A stretch of DNA of 64,000 bases from Branchiostoma floridae. Taxonomy: Eukaryota; Chordata; Leptocardii; Amphioxiformes; Branchiostomatidae. Position numbers and translations under genes: made by a program. Location: positions 13,347,855 to 13,411,854 of the forward strand of contig NC_049983.1 in the NCBI RefSeq assembly GCF_000003815.2. The letters run 5' to 3'. Shown here in pieces: positions 50,901 to 62,900 of this stretch. The first letter of the stretch is position 1. Each line of letters begins with the position of its first letter. Under the pieces are notes generated by a model. The model was given only the letters and a program-made list of their open reading frames with translations. It was not told where the DNA came from and did no database searches.

Positions 50901-53900
50901 AGAAGATCAGCACCATGGACAGCATCAGCAACTATGGCAGATAACGGATCAGCACCATAGACAGCACTTGTTACTGTATCAGATAGTAAACTGCAATAGT
51001 TACTGTATCTGCTAGTAAAAGTAACTGATAACAGATCATCTACTTTCTGTATTCATTTTTCTGGGACTCTTAAAAACACTTCAACAATTTGAAATAGTAT
51101 TTGAGACCTTGTGTGAGGCGGAAGTGGCAGTGTGATCCGGTTCCACCCATGGTAGACATCAGATGTGAACACACTCCTGAGGTAGTACTTGTTACAGTCC
51201 ACATCCAGTGGCAGGCAGTCCCTCAGCACAATGTCCCAGCTCTTCCCCATGTCCAAGGAATACTCCAGTTCAACTCCTATAGAAAATGAGAGTGAACAAC
51301 ATTATCTTAACCCTCCCTCTGCTTTCTAACCCTTTAACTAATACAAATTTGGTGCAAAAATGCTACTTCAGCTGAGAAAAGGTCAAATTGTTATGATCCA
51401 AGACCACAGAAACCAGAGAGATTACATCTGATTGCTCCTTCTTAGACCTCCATACACTTGCTTATCACTGAAGACAGAATGGCTTGCAAAACATTCCTGA
51501 ACCTACCGTAGCAGTCTGCCTGTTCCTTACACCCCATGGCCAGGTCAAACTGGATGAATGTGAACTCATTCACCACCACATCTGATGACACTGCATACCT
51601 CATCTTGTCATTGCCTGAAAAAGAAACACAGCAACAGACTAGAGTTCGGCAACCTCATACCTCCATGAAAATTTAGAGCTTTTGTAAATTTCATGCAATT
51701 GACTAATACATTAACATAATTTATGCATGGTGTTGTTCATCATTGACTAACTTACACATGCCACATGTATAAAATTCCAATCATTAGTCAAAGTGGCTTT
51801 GCAATTTTTACATAAATTATGCAAATAAGTTCCTCATTACCATATTTGGTATCTGCTTAAATTCCATCTATCATAATTAATAAGTGTTACAATTATTGAA
51901 GTCCAGTTATTGCTAATAATGGTATTATACAATTTCCTCATTAATTATGCAAATAAGCTCCTCATTTGCATAACATGTATATCATTATGAACACCTTTGC
52001 CTAAGCTACCTGCATCCCTAAAATGATGCCAATCCGTCAATCCTTTCTGCAGTTATCCTCTTTGGAATGTCTTGACAAAAACGCCCCTGCAGTTCCGAAA
52101 TTACATGTTAGGGGGCTGAAATCTGCCCCACTTTGTCATGACACTGCAAGCTATCTACCACCCAAATGTCCAGACGATATCATGTCCGGGACAAGAGATA
52201 CATTGAAAAAACTGCTATGATAGAATATTCTCATTAATTATGCAAATGTTCTCCTAATTTGCATAATTTGCATCTTATCTTGTACAACATTGTCTAGGGT
52301 ACCTACATACCAAAAATCATGAAAATCCATTGTTCCCTTCTTGAGTTATCCTCTTCAGAAGTTTTTGACAAAAATGCCCCTGCTATCCCAAACCTAGTCG
52401 GTAGGGGGCCAAAAATTATGTCACTTATTCCTGGGCACAAGAGCTATCTAACACTCAAAAATCGTGACCATAGCGTGTTCAGAACACGAGATAGCAAAAC
52501 CGGAAGTTGCGCTGCAGTACCAAGGGAAGCCGCTTGGGGGCCCAAAATCTAATCACTTCCAGCTTTCATCACACCCCACCAACACACCAAGTATGAAACT
52601 AATCCATCCAACCGTTCTTGAGTTATCTTGTTGACAGACAGACAGACAGACACAAACACACACACACAAACGCTGGGTAAAATATAACCTCCATGACATT
52701 TCATGGAGGTAATAACAGATCAGCACCATGGACAACACTAGTAACAACAAACTGATAACAGATCAGCACCATGGACTGCACTAGTTACTGTATCAGATCA
52801 GATCAGATCAGTGCTAGTAACAATAACAGATAACAGATCAGCACCATGGACAGCACTTGAAACAGTAATAGATTACAGATCAGCACCAAGGACACCATAA
52901 GTAAGTATAACATAACAGATCTACAATTCTAGTAACAGTAAGACTAGCACTTTACAGATCAGCACCAAGGACAGCACTAATAGCTGTAACAGATCAGCAC
53001 CACGGATAGCTCTACAGTAACATGGCTCCTTACCTGAGAAGTGCAGAGCTTTGCCCTTTGACCCACAGACAGGCTCCATGATGCTGCCAGGGTACAGCAT
53101 CCAGTTGGTCTCTCCTTCTCCAGCAAAGTCTGACTGGATAGCAGGGACCCCATTCACATCTCCAGCTATCACAATCTGCAAGAAAAAATCATTCTTTTAA
53201 GCGCAAAACATTGAGTCCATTATAGATATAGCACACTTGATGGTATAGTACAAGAATGAAAACAAGCAGGCTTTTAGCCAGGTATGTGTATGGGTGTACA
53301 ATGTACACCCTGTTAAAAAATTGTACACCCTTACACTGGGGAGCACATCCTCTGACAAGCATGAAATTCTGATTGACCAGGGATGCTGCAGGTCACATGT
53401 GGCCTGTCTTACAGTAAATTTGCTTCATTCCCCCAAATTTGCACCTAAAAATGTGGGAAATGATGTTTCAGAGAGTTATAAATTTAAAAATTTTCTGAGT
53501 AAGGATGTCCCCAGACCCCCTACAATACTCGCGCCTGCAGTGCTCGCCTAACAGCAAGAAATTTGGACACCCTATGAAAAAATCCTAGCTAAAAGCCTGA
53601 AAACAAGTCATCATAAAGGGAAAATGCACATAGTTGTACTTGGCTTGTTTGATTGATTCAACATTTCTTAGTGCACAGCTGTTAAACAATTTCACTCTCA
53701 CCCAATGGAAGGCTAGTGCACTTAACTAAATACAGTACAGTGCATGCTGAACTGGACAACATGTGAAAGGCAAAGTAAACTGGCACAAAGTTGTAAAAAA
53801 GATTTATGGTAATTTATATTACAAGCCAGTTCAAAACTCAAATGTATCACATTTTCATGTAAATCCCTGATAAGCTTTTTGCAAATGTTCTGACATTCAG

Positions 53901-56900
53901 CATACCTGTATGATCAAAGGACTTTTCAGTCTCTTGATTCATATAATTGTGCATTACCTGATCAATAGCCCAATCATCCAGGTACACTCCCCTCTCTGAC
54001 GGCTGCCACCACCGCAGTCTGGTGCTGTTGCTTCGGGCCAGCTGAGGGATTTCAATCACAATATACTGTGGAGCGTTGCTATGGTTACCAAAGGTCATCT
54101 CCTCCAAGACCCTCCAGGTCAGGCCCCCATTGGTGGAGTACTGCAGGAGGACAGGGTTGTTCCTGGGGGAGGGGGTGGAGAGGCTGCACCCCAGCCGGAT
54201 AAAGAACTGCAGGGAACTGTTGATGGATGCAATGGAAAATAGGATGTTACAAATACATGTGTGCTTAGTACTACTATATGAAATGTTGTAGTACAGTGTG
54301 ATAATAGCTGGTGGGGTCATGTGTTGTAAACCACGTAAGAATGCCATCTTCCATTTAGAATTAGGTACATGTGTCCGAATCGGATGATACTCTTTGCTCA
54401 TTCAAAGTAGGTACTTGACAAGACGTGTGTTCCTGATAATTCTAGTTGAAACTTTATGGTAACGAAATAACAGTACAGGTGATAGAAATTAAACTTCAGT
54501 TGCTATTTTCTAGAGGGCCAGTGTGTGCATATCCCAGACCTTGCCTGAGTGAGGTCCAAGTCCACAGTGACTAACATCCTGAGCCCAGAGCTGGTGAAGT
54601 GAAGACTGCTGCCTGTAATGAGGGTTCCACACTTCCTGGTGATCTCACCACCACTCCACTGCAGGAACTTGCTACCATCAATGTCACCTGTAACAACATT
54701 CATGAAACATATACAACTGGGCTTTTGAACATGAGGATAAAATAAAATCAATATTCCTCAATTGCATCTCAAAAGAATCAACTTTCTTACAGTTTAGCAC
54801 ACTGAAGTACCCATTTTGCTACCATTGGCAATGCTCGCACAGCCACCTCCACTGCTTCCTTCAAAAGAAAACTGTGGGAATGTCTAGGCAACCCTTACGC
54901 ATGGTAAATTAGTCATACACGTGTATATACAGACCCTGACCTCTCACTGCAAATATTGTTGTCGATGATATGATGTTAATATATACTCCATTTTAGATGA
55001 TATGTAAGTTGTCCTACACTATGTACATATAAATGTTCTTTTTTAATATGTATTGTTTATGTGTTTGTCAGCAGGGCTAGCCCTTTGTAATAGCCATAGG
55101 CTAGTTGGGCAGCCCTGGCTGTGTGTTCGTTGCAGCCAAACCAATAAATAAAAAAAACATATAAACCTTCTATAAAATTGTACCGCTACTCTGCTTTCCA
55201 AGCATCTCTGATTCCTATCATGATATATCGTAGAAATGGAGACTGCCCAAACATGTAGATGTAAGGTATTTTCCTCACCTTCAAAAGACTCCTTTAGGAA
55301 GGTGGGATTCTGCACGGCTGCATAACAGTTGGGTTCCTCATACCCATGCACACACTGGCAGTGTGCACCATTCACACATGTACCATGCCCGTTGCACATT
55401 CCCGGGCAGCCCGGGCCGATGTACACATCGTCTATAGCCCAGGAGGCAGGGCGGTCCCGGGCGAAGAACACACCCTGGTACCAGCGGAACCTAGCAGTCC
55501 TGGAAGTAGGAATGCCAGAAAGGTTATACACAATAACATTGAGAATCATTGAAGTACAATGTAGATGAATGAGAATATGCCATGAAAAATATCACGTTAT
55601 CCTTAAAATGCACTGCTACATGAATCTGAATATACAAACAAATCATTAGGAGTGGTACTAGTGCAGCAATGTTTCAAATAAAAAATGAAATTCAGTATAT
55701 AAAAATGTTACAGTGTAGTATGGTGTTCAGCAACAGCTATATGTTGCTAATACATGAACATCTACATCTATCTTATCTGACTTCTGCTAAGTCATGGATT
55801 TATAGGCTAGTCAGAAAAAATAGCCAACATCATCAAGGAATGGACATGAAAAAGCTTTGCAGCATCCCTCTCACTGATGCAGGACAGAATGGGATGGAGG
55901 AACCTGATTAACTGTACCACCATGCAGTGCCCCCATGACCCAGGAATACTGGCTTAATGGATCAAGGAACATTAGGTACCGTAACACCATGCAGTACCAC
56001 CATGACCCAGGAATACTGGGTTACGGGACCATGGTACATTAGGTACAAGGTACAGAACTCACCCACACAGATGTAGGTTAGCCAGAGGGATGACCACCTG
56101 CTGCCAGTTTGCAGTGGCTCCGCTGTAGTACACCGTGGCCTCCCGCAGCTGGTGGTGGCAGGCTGGGTCGACCATGGCGTGGCCGAAGCAGTGCGGCTGC
56201 AGCAGGTGCCAGGTCATGCCGTGGTCACGGGAGAACTCCAACCTCACTGGGTCTCGTTCTGATCCAGACGTGCTACAGCCAACATTTATCTGAGCAGTGC
56301 AACAAAATTCATATTATAAGTGATCCCAATTTGTTATCATTGGATAACACGAGATTTTTTATGTTCCTAATCATTACACAAAAACAAGGATACATGTACA
56401 TCCCAGCAGCAGTATAATAAAAAATGGATACCCCTACTACTACTACAAATAATACACGAAAATTGATACTCGACAATCAGTACAACTGACCTGAAACTGA
56501 AGCACAGTGTTGTCTGTGACCTCTATATCTCTGGAGACGATGGAGCGTTCCCCCTCCACAGTTCTGTTGGAGAAGACTAGTGCTGTCCGGGGCGTCTTTA
56601 GAGCACTCGCATCAAAATCACGGAAACCATAGTCTCCCCTAGGGAAAAACATGATGCTCAGTTCTCTTGTTCTTTACTAAATGTAAAATTGCCTGTATGA
56701 GAAATCAAGATCTACTGTTACAGTTACAAAGTTTAAAACAAAAGTGAATACATTGAAAATGTCCATAAAAGATTAAGGTTGTCACTCAGTTAAGAGAATA
56801 TCAGACATGTAGATTTCACCTGGGCGGGATGCCCCTGAAGGGGGCTTTGCCCTGTTATGTACAGAAATGTAGCTGCAGTACATTTTAATGAATATGTGAA

Positions 56901-59900
56901 AAATAGTGATATCACACTACCGACCTGGAGATGCTGTTACCAGGAGAATTAACCTTCCCATCATCCTTGTCTGTACAGAAGCTGCCCGGCTGACCTCCAG
57001 GGTAGAACAGCCAGAGGTCATCCTTGGGCTGGGGGTCAAAGTTCTCCTGCAGAACTGTGGGGTTTATGTTGTTTCCACCGATGAAGACATTGTCCATGGA
57101 CCACACATCTCTTCCAGCTCCTGTAGTGAAAAATATAGCCATATTATCATCTGAGCTCAAATACATGCCATGACCATTAAAAAGTATATCACCTATAAGT
57201 TAAATGGTGCCAGTTTTCAATATTTGTGTTTCTAGGACTTACATCTTCTCCTGCCTTGACAAGCTTTCAGACTCCCAATAATAAGACCTGGTTGCCTCTA
57301 AAATAAATCTCAATGCAAGCCTATTCTACATAATATCTGTGTTCACTAAATGGACTGCTGCCAAACTGACCATGACAGACCTTTTCTTTGTGTTGTGGTA
57401 TCAAAGGCTATACAAGAACACATCCATTGATGATTGGTTGATCCAGTACCTTTGATGCATCAACTTTACATTTCACATACATGTACATCAACAACTTAAG
57501 CCCTATCATCTCAAAACGTCTACCACATGATTGGTTACCTGAATGTTCTGGTTGCCAGAAGCGAAAGCGTGTGGCGTTAGTTTTGACTGCTGTTGGCAGG
57601 TTGATGCTGATGAAGTGAGCAGGTTGGTAACTGATGGAGTACATTTCCTGTAGGAGCTGCCATGTGATGCCACCATTGTTGGAATACTGAAGAACATATC
57701 AGATAAGAATGTAAAACATATGATTTTTATATTTTCACAGTGACAGGCATAAAGAGACCTTTAAAAGTTTACGATTGGAGTTTGCAAAGGTAATGCTAAG
57801 GTTCTTGTAGAAATGTGCTAGGACTAAACAGTATTTTAGTTGACATAAACACTAGAATTACCAAAGAAACAAGAAGCTAGACTAGACATCTCATGAACTA
57901 GTGAGGATAAAACTGTTTGATTATGACAGTCAGACTTGGAAATGGGCAACTTATACATCAAGTATAAAAATGTCAATTGAATGAGGTATGTATCCACAAA
58001 ATCCAACATAATACTAAAAAATCTATTAGACATTACCTGTAGAAGGATGCCCCTAGACCTTGGTAGGGCTGTCCGTGATTGGTCAGTGCAACCAAACTGG
58101 AATGTGAACTGGATGTCCTGACTCTGGGTACAGTCAAGGTCATGGGTCACCAGCATTCTTATGCCACCCTATAAGCAGCCAGGGAAGATGGGAAATATTT
58201 GTGACTGGAATCTTTTCTGTATAGGTCTATGTGCATGTATACAACATGTATGCTACATGTACACATTCTTTAAACTTGTGAAGAGAGCATTTTATATAAT
58301 TTCTATCGAAAGGCTGTTGCAAAATTGGGACATAAGTACGGTTTGCTGAGATCAGGTTTGACTGTATCGCTTCCTGACAAACTTACCTTCCTGAAGACTA
58401 GAGCTGCACCAGATGCCAGGATGCCACATGAGGACCCCCTGGTGGCTCCAAGTACCTGTAACCACTGCCTGCTGGAACTGTCACCATCAAATGTGTCCTT
58501 CAACTGCCTGGGTAAGGGCCTCTCTGGTACACAGAAGATTCCAACATAACCAGGGTCGCATCTGCAAATTAGCATACAGGAAATATTACTTGTGCATTCT
58601 TTGGGCAATACATTTTCAACAGAACTGGTAAGTATTAATACCTTTTGTTATAATGTCCATATTTCATGTTACTATGTACGGCAAATGTGAAGTACAAACA
58701 AGCATCAACAAGCTCTGGAATTACTTACAGGCACACCCCCTTGTCACAGCTGCCATGCCCAGAGCACATCCATGGACATCCGTCCCCCAGATAGATGTTA
58801 TCAATGGCCCACATATCCTTGGATGGGTTGAAGTGGGGTTGTGTCCAGCGGAACCGAGTGTTTGGTGAGCTATGATAAAACCATATCAATAATCTGTTAG
58901 ACAGTTGTCAATCTTGTCAATTGTTGGTTTTATCTTTAACAAACTGGAAAATACCAACAGTTCACGTGAGTACTTTCCATGGTGCTGAACTTTAGGTGAT
59001 GGTGGGATTTATAAGGAAAATAACTTGAACACGGGTCTTTAGAAAACTGGAATCTTTATTCACATGTTGGCAATAGGTCTGTCCTTGCTACTCAATTGTC
59101 TTAATACATGTATGCAATTGAAAATACAGTTTGGCCCAAAGCAGTCGGGCCATTTCTTTCAACAGAGTGTAGTAACACAGCACTCTGTTGAAACAAATGG
59201 GAAATGTGGTCCCAATACCTATTACAATGCAAAGATACTACAAATCTTAAAGCTCACCTGGCTGCAGGTGGCAGGTACACAGTGACACGGGTCCAGTTGT
59301 TGTACGCCTCGGACTTGTAGACTGAGCCCACCTGGTAGGAGTCACAGCCAATAGCAGGAGGGATACAGGCCTGCCAGACTAGTCGCCATGTCCGCCCCAT
59401 GTTGAGGGAGTACTGAAGCTCTACCTGAGAGGTTGGCGTGTACACGTCCCCACACCCCATCACCAGGTCAAACTGCAGGAAGGTGGAGGATGTCACGTGG
59501 AAGTCTATAGTCTCAGCATACCGGGGGGAATCTGTGGGAGGGGGGTAGTCAAAGATCTGTCATATGTCAATTAATGAGATCAAGTTGCTCAAAATAAAGT
59601 TGCTCAAACATTGAGGATTCAATTTGTTCACTAGTGCAAAAACATATTCTAAGGTTCATAAGTAATGATATAAATGTATGTAAAGGAGTGATGGCTAGAC
59701 AAATAGAAATCTTGCAGAGTAAATAAGTCAGCTTGGGAAACAAAATTTGTGTTTTTAGTAAGCCGTCACATGTAAGACATTCAAGAAGCAAGGTTAAACT
59801 GTAATTTCCAACACAAATATTTACCTGAACAGATTTTTGAGTAACTTCAGTCTTTGTGAAGGAATATTCCAATTTGAACACAAATGATCAGCCAAGCTAC

Positions 59901-62900
59901 CATGTAGAACTTTTTGTACCTACCTCTATCACTGGTAAACATCAGACCCACGGCTGACCCACAGGTCGCCTTGACAACTGCGTTCTGTACCATGTACCAG
60001 GAGTTGTGATGCATGGGGCTGAAGTTGTCATAGAAACCAAACATGGATGTGTCATTCATCCCAATCAGGACATTATCCAGTGCCCATTGGGTACGATCAG
60101 CATCTGTGGGGAGCAAACAGGACTAGTGACAAACTTTTACATCAAATTTACATCTTGGAAATGATACAGCAGTGTTTCAGTGGGTCTGTACTGAATAAGC
60201 AAATTTTCTCCAAAAACCATGATAATCATTGCGAGATTTGTGAAATCCAGACAATTTTGAATGATACTGTGATTGATTGAGAAGGTGTCGTGCTACAGAT
60301 AAACCAGGGCTCAAAATACAATTTTCAGTCAACTTGCACTGGTGTTTGCCCATATGTTTGTGCTCTGGGAAATCTGGCAAAGTCTTCAAAATCTGGAATT
60401 CATCCTATGTGGGCAATGCTGAAGATGTTTGTTGATCATTTTACTACTTAAAAATAAATCAGGAAATTTCAAAGTTTACCCCTTACCTCTCTCCAACAGT
60501 GGTTGCCACCATCTGAAAGATGTGGCTGGGGTCTTGGCAGCCAGAGGTAGTTCAATGTTGACAAACTGAGGTGCCTGACTGTAGGAGGCATAGTCCAGCT
60601 CCCTCAGTAACACCCAGGTCACACCATTGTCATTGGAGTACTGGATAATCACTCCTTCATTGCGAGACTTTGGAGGAAGGCAGCGACTAGCTTTCTCATT
60701 GGTGCTGCCAATTCTGATGAAGAACTGCAGAACTCTGCAAAAGATGTACATAATACTTAATATCTAAATAAAACTCATGGCTGAATATGTTATGAATATG
60801 CTTGCATTGCAAGTAGGAACTGCCTCTCAATGCAAATCAAGTGGAGTAAGGCCTATATCAGATTTCCTACCCAGGGCCCAGCCGGGCTGTTTGTTGTAAC
60901 AAAAAATTCAAGCTTATACCAATAAATATGCACAAGGCATGCTGATGAATCATTTTTGACCTGTTTTGTGTTCTTGTTGTCTTTTATATCATACTTTTCG
61001 GTCCCCAAAACTGCCCTGCTGGGCCCCTTTGTGGAAATCTTTTGGAAATGTGATGTTAGTCTAACACTGCAACACTGACTTGATACTTGTGGTGTCCAAC
61101 GACACTGTTCTGGCTTCTCTTGTTCCCTGGCCATCAAAGTAGAGCGAGTTTCCATCAGCGATAGCACCACACCCTGTCCCCAGGTGGCCACCGTGTACAA
61201 ACTCCCACCATGCACTGATGTAGTCCTCATCAAACCTGTCCCTGAAGCCAGCTGGGTGAGGGGTGTTTGGAGTGCAGGTGGGGCCTAAGGTAACAGAAAA
61301 CAGACATACATGTGTGAATGAGACAAAGAATACTTTATAAGTACAAGATTACTTTATTCTAGGCTTATTCTGCCCAATTGGGGAACCAGCCATACCCAAT
61401 AAGGTAAGGTTCTCATGTCACAACTAAGTTGCTTCGTACGCGGATAACTTAGAACATCATTATTTTTGTTATTTCCTGCAGGTAGTAATGAGCTCAATGG
61501 GATATTCTAGTTGCAGGCAAAAAGAGTTCTTACCACTGTACCCAGGTTGGCAGGTACACTGCTGACTGCTGCAGGTACCATGTCCACTGCACATATCCAG
61601 ACAGGCTGGCCCCACATACACATCATCAATGGCAAACACTGGAGCTGCTGCATTACTCTCTATCTGCTGCAGCCACCGGAACCTGCTGCGGCTGGAACAG
61701 ACACATTTTATATGATTAACAGCATTGCATGCAACAACACAGCTGCAGGTACAGGTTTGCTTAGACATGTACTTTATTTCTGATGGCTACAACATACGGT
61801 GAATCTTTTAAAGTTGTTGTATTTCATGGCAGGAAGAACAGGGGAATCTTCATGGTATTTCAACCATTCTGTTGTACAGTAGTCATACAAGAGAGACATA
61901 TTTGCAGTGTCAAAAATTCTCGGGAGTGGTCACAGCAAACGTTTTGCAATATAAAGTACTCTCAGGAAAGGGTTCTTCGTCAAATGTTTATGACGAATCA
62001 GTTTTGTTACAAAGACAAACTAATTTCTGCATCACACTAGTTATCCCCCTCCCCAATACGCGTACACAATAACAACACATGACACTTGTATGGGGGGAGA
62101 GCGCCGCCTGGTTACAAAGACAAACCAACTCACTGGGCAGCTAGCCTCTCAGACACCTGGATGACAACAGTTCTCCAGTCCTTGTAGTCACCCTGGTAGA
62201 AGGTGCTGCCTTCATGGAAGTCCCAGTTGCTGCCATCACACTCCTGCCCAGTGGAGGTTGCTGGGAAACAGGGTTGAGAGACTGGGGACCAGGTCACTCC
62301 AGCATCATGGGAGTACTCCAGCAGAATGGGGTAAGCAGAGGTGAAAGATCCAGTGCAGCCAATGTTCATCTTTGATAGAATAGAAAAAAATCAGACAAGT
62401 CCATCAATATCCATGTAATATTTTGACAAGGGTAGATCCTTTATTTCTTTTTCACAAGGGAAACTAATGAAGAAATTACAGGACACTATATATATGAGAA
62501 GAACCACCAAGCAAACATACTCTGAACTGCAGCACATCTCCGGGCCTTATGTCCAAGTCTTTGGTGATGGCAAATCGGTTCCCCTCGGCTGTGTTGAACA
62601 GCAGCACAGAGTCCTGCGACCCACAGTACTTGCCAGGAGCGCCGTTGTTGACCTCCATCCACACTTCAGACACAGGATCACTTAGATCCTTACAAAGGAA
62701 ACCACAAAGCATTTTACAATCCAGACCAGCAATAATTCTGCATGTATAAACTAACCTTTCCCAAAGAAAAAATAAGACCAGGTGAAGGGTGTTTTGATAT
62801 AATTTCACAGAACAGTGTTTACAGTACTTCTTGTCCATGCCATACTTACCCCAACCACATTCTCTGACACCTGACTGCCAGTGTTCCCTATGTATATGCC

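Noticed and set aside
54076-54291. Plus-strand frames across reelin exons (for example 54076-54291, 62467-62685, 61511-61783)
   Set aside because: Antisense shadows of reelin exons, without start context or homology.
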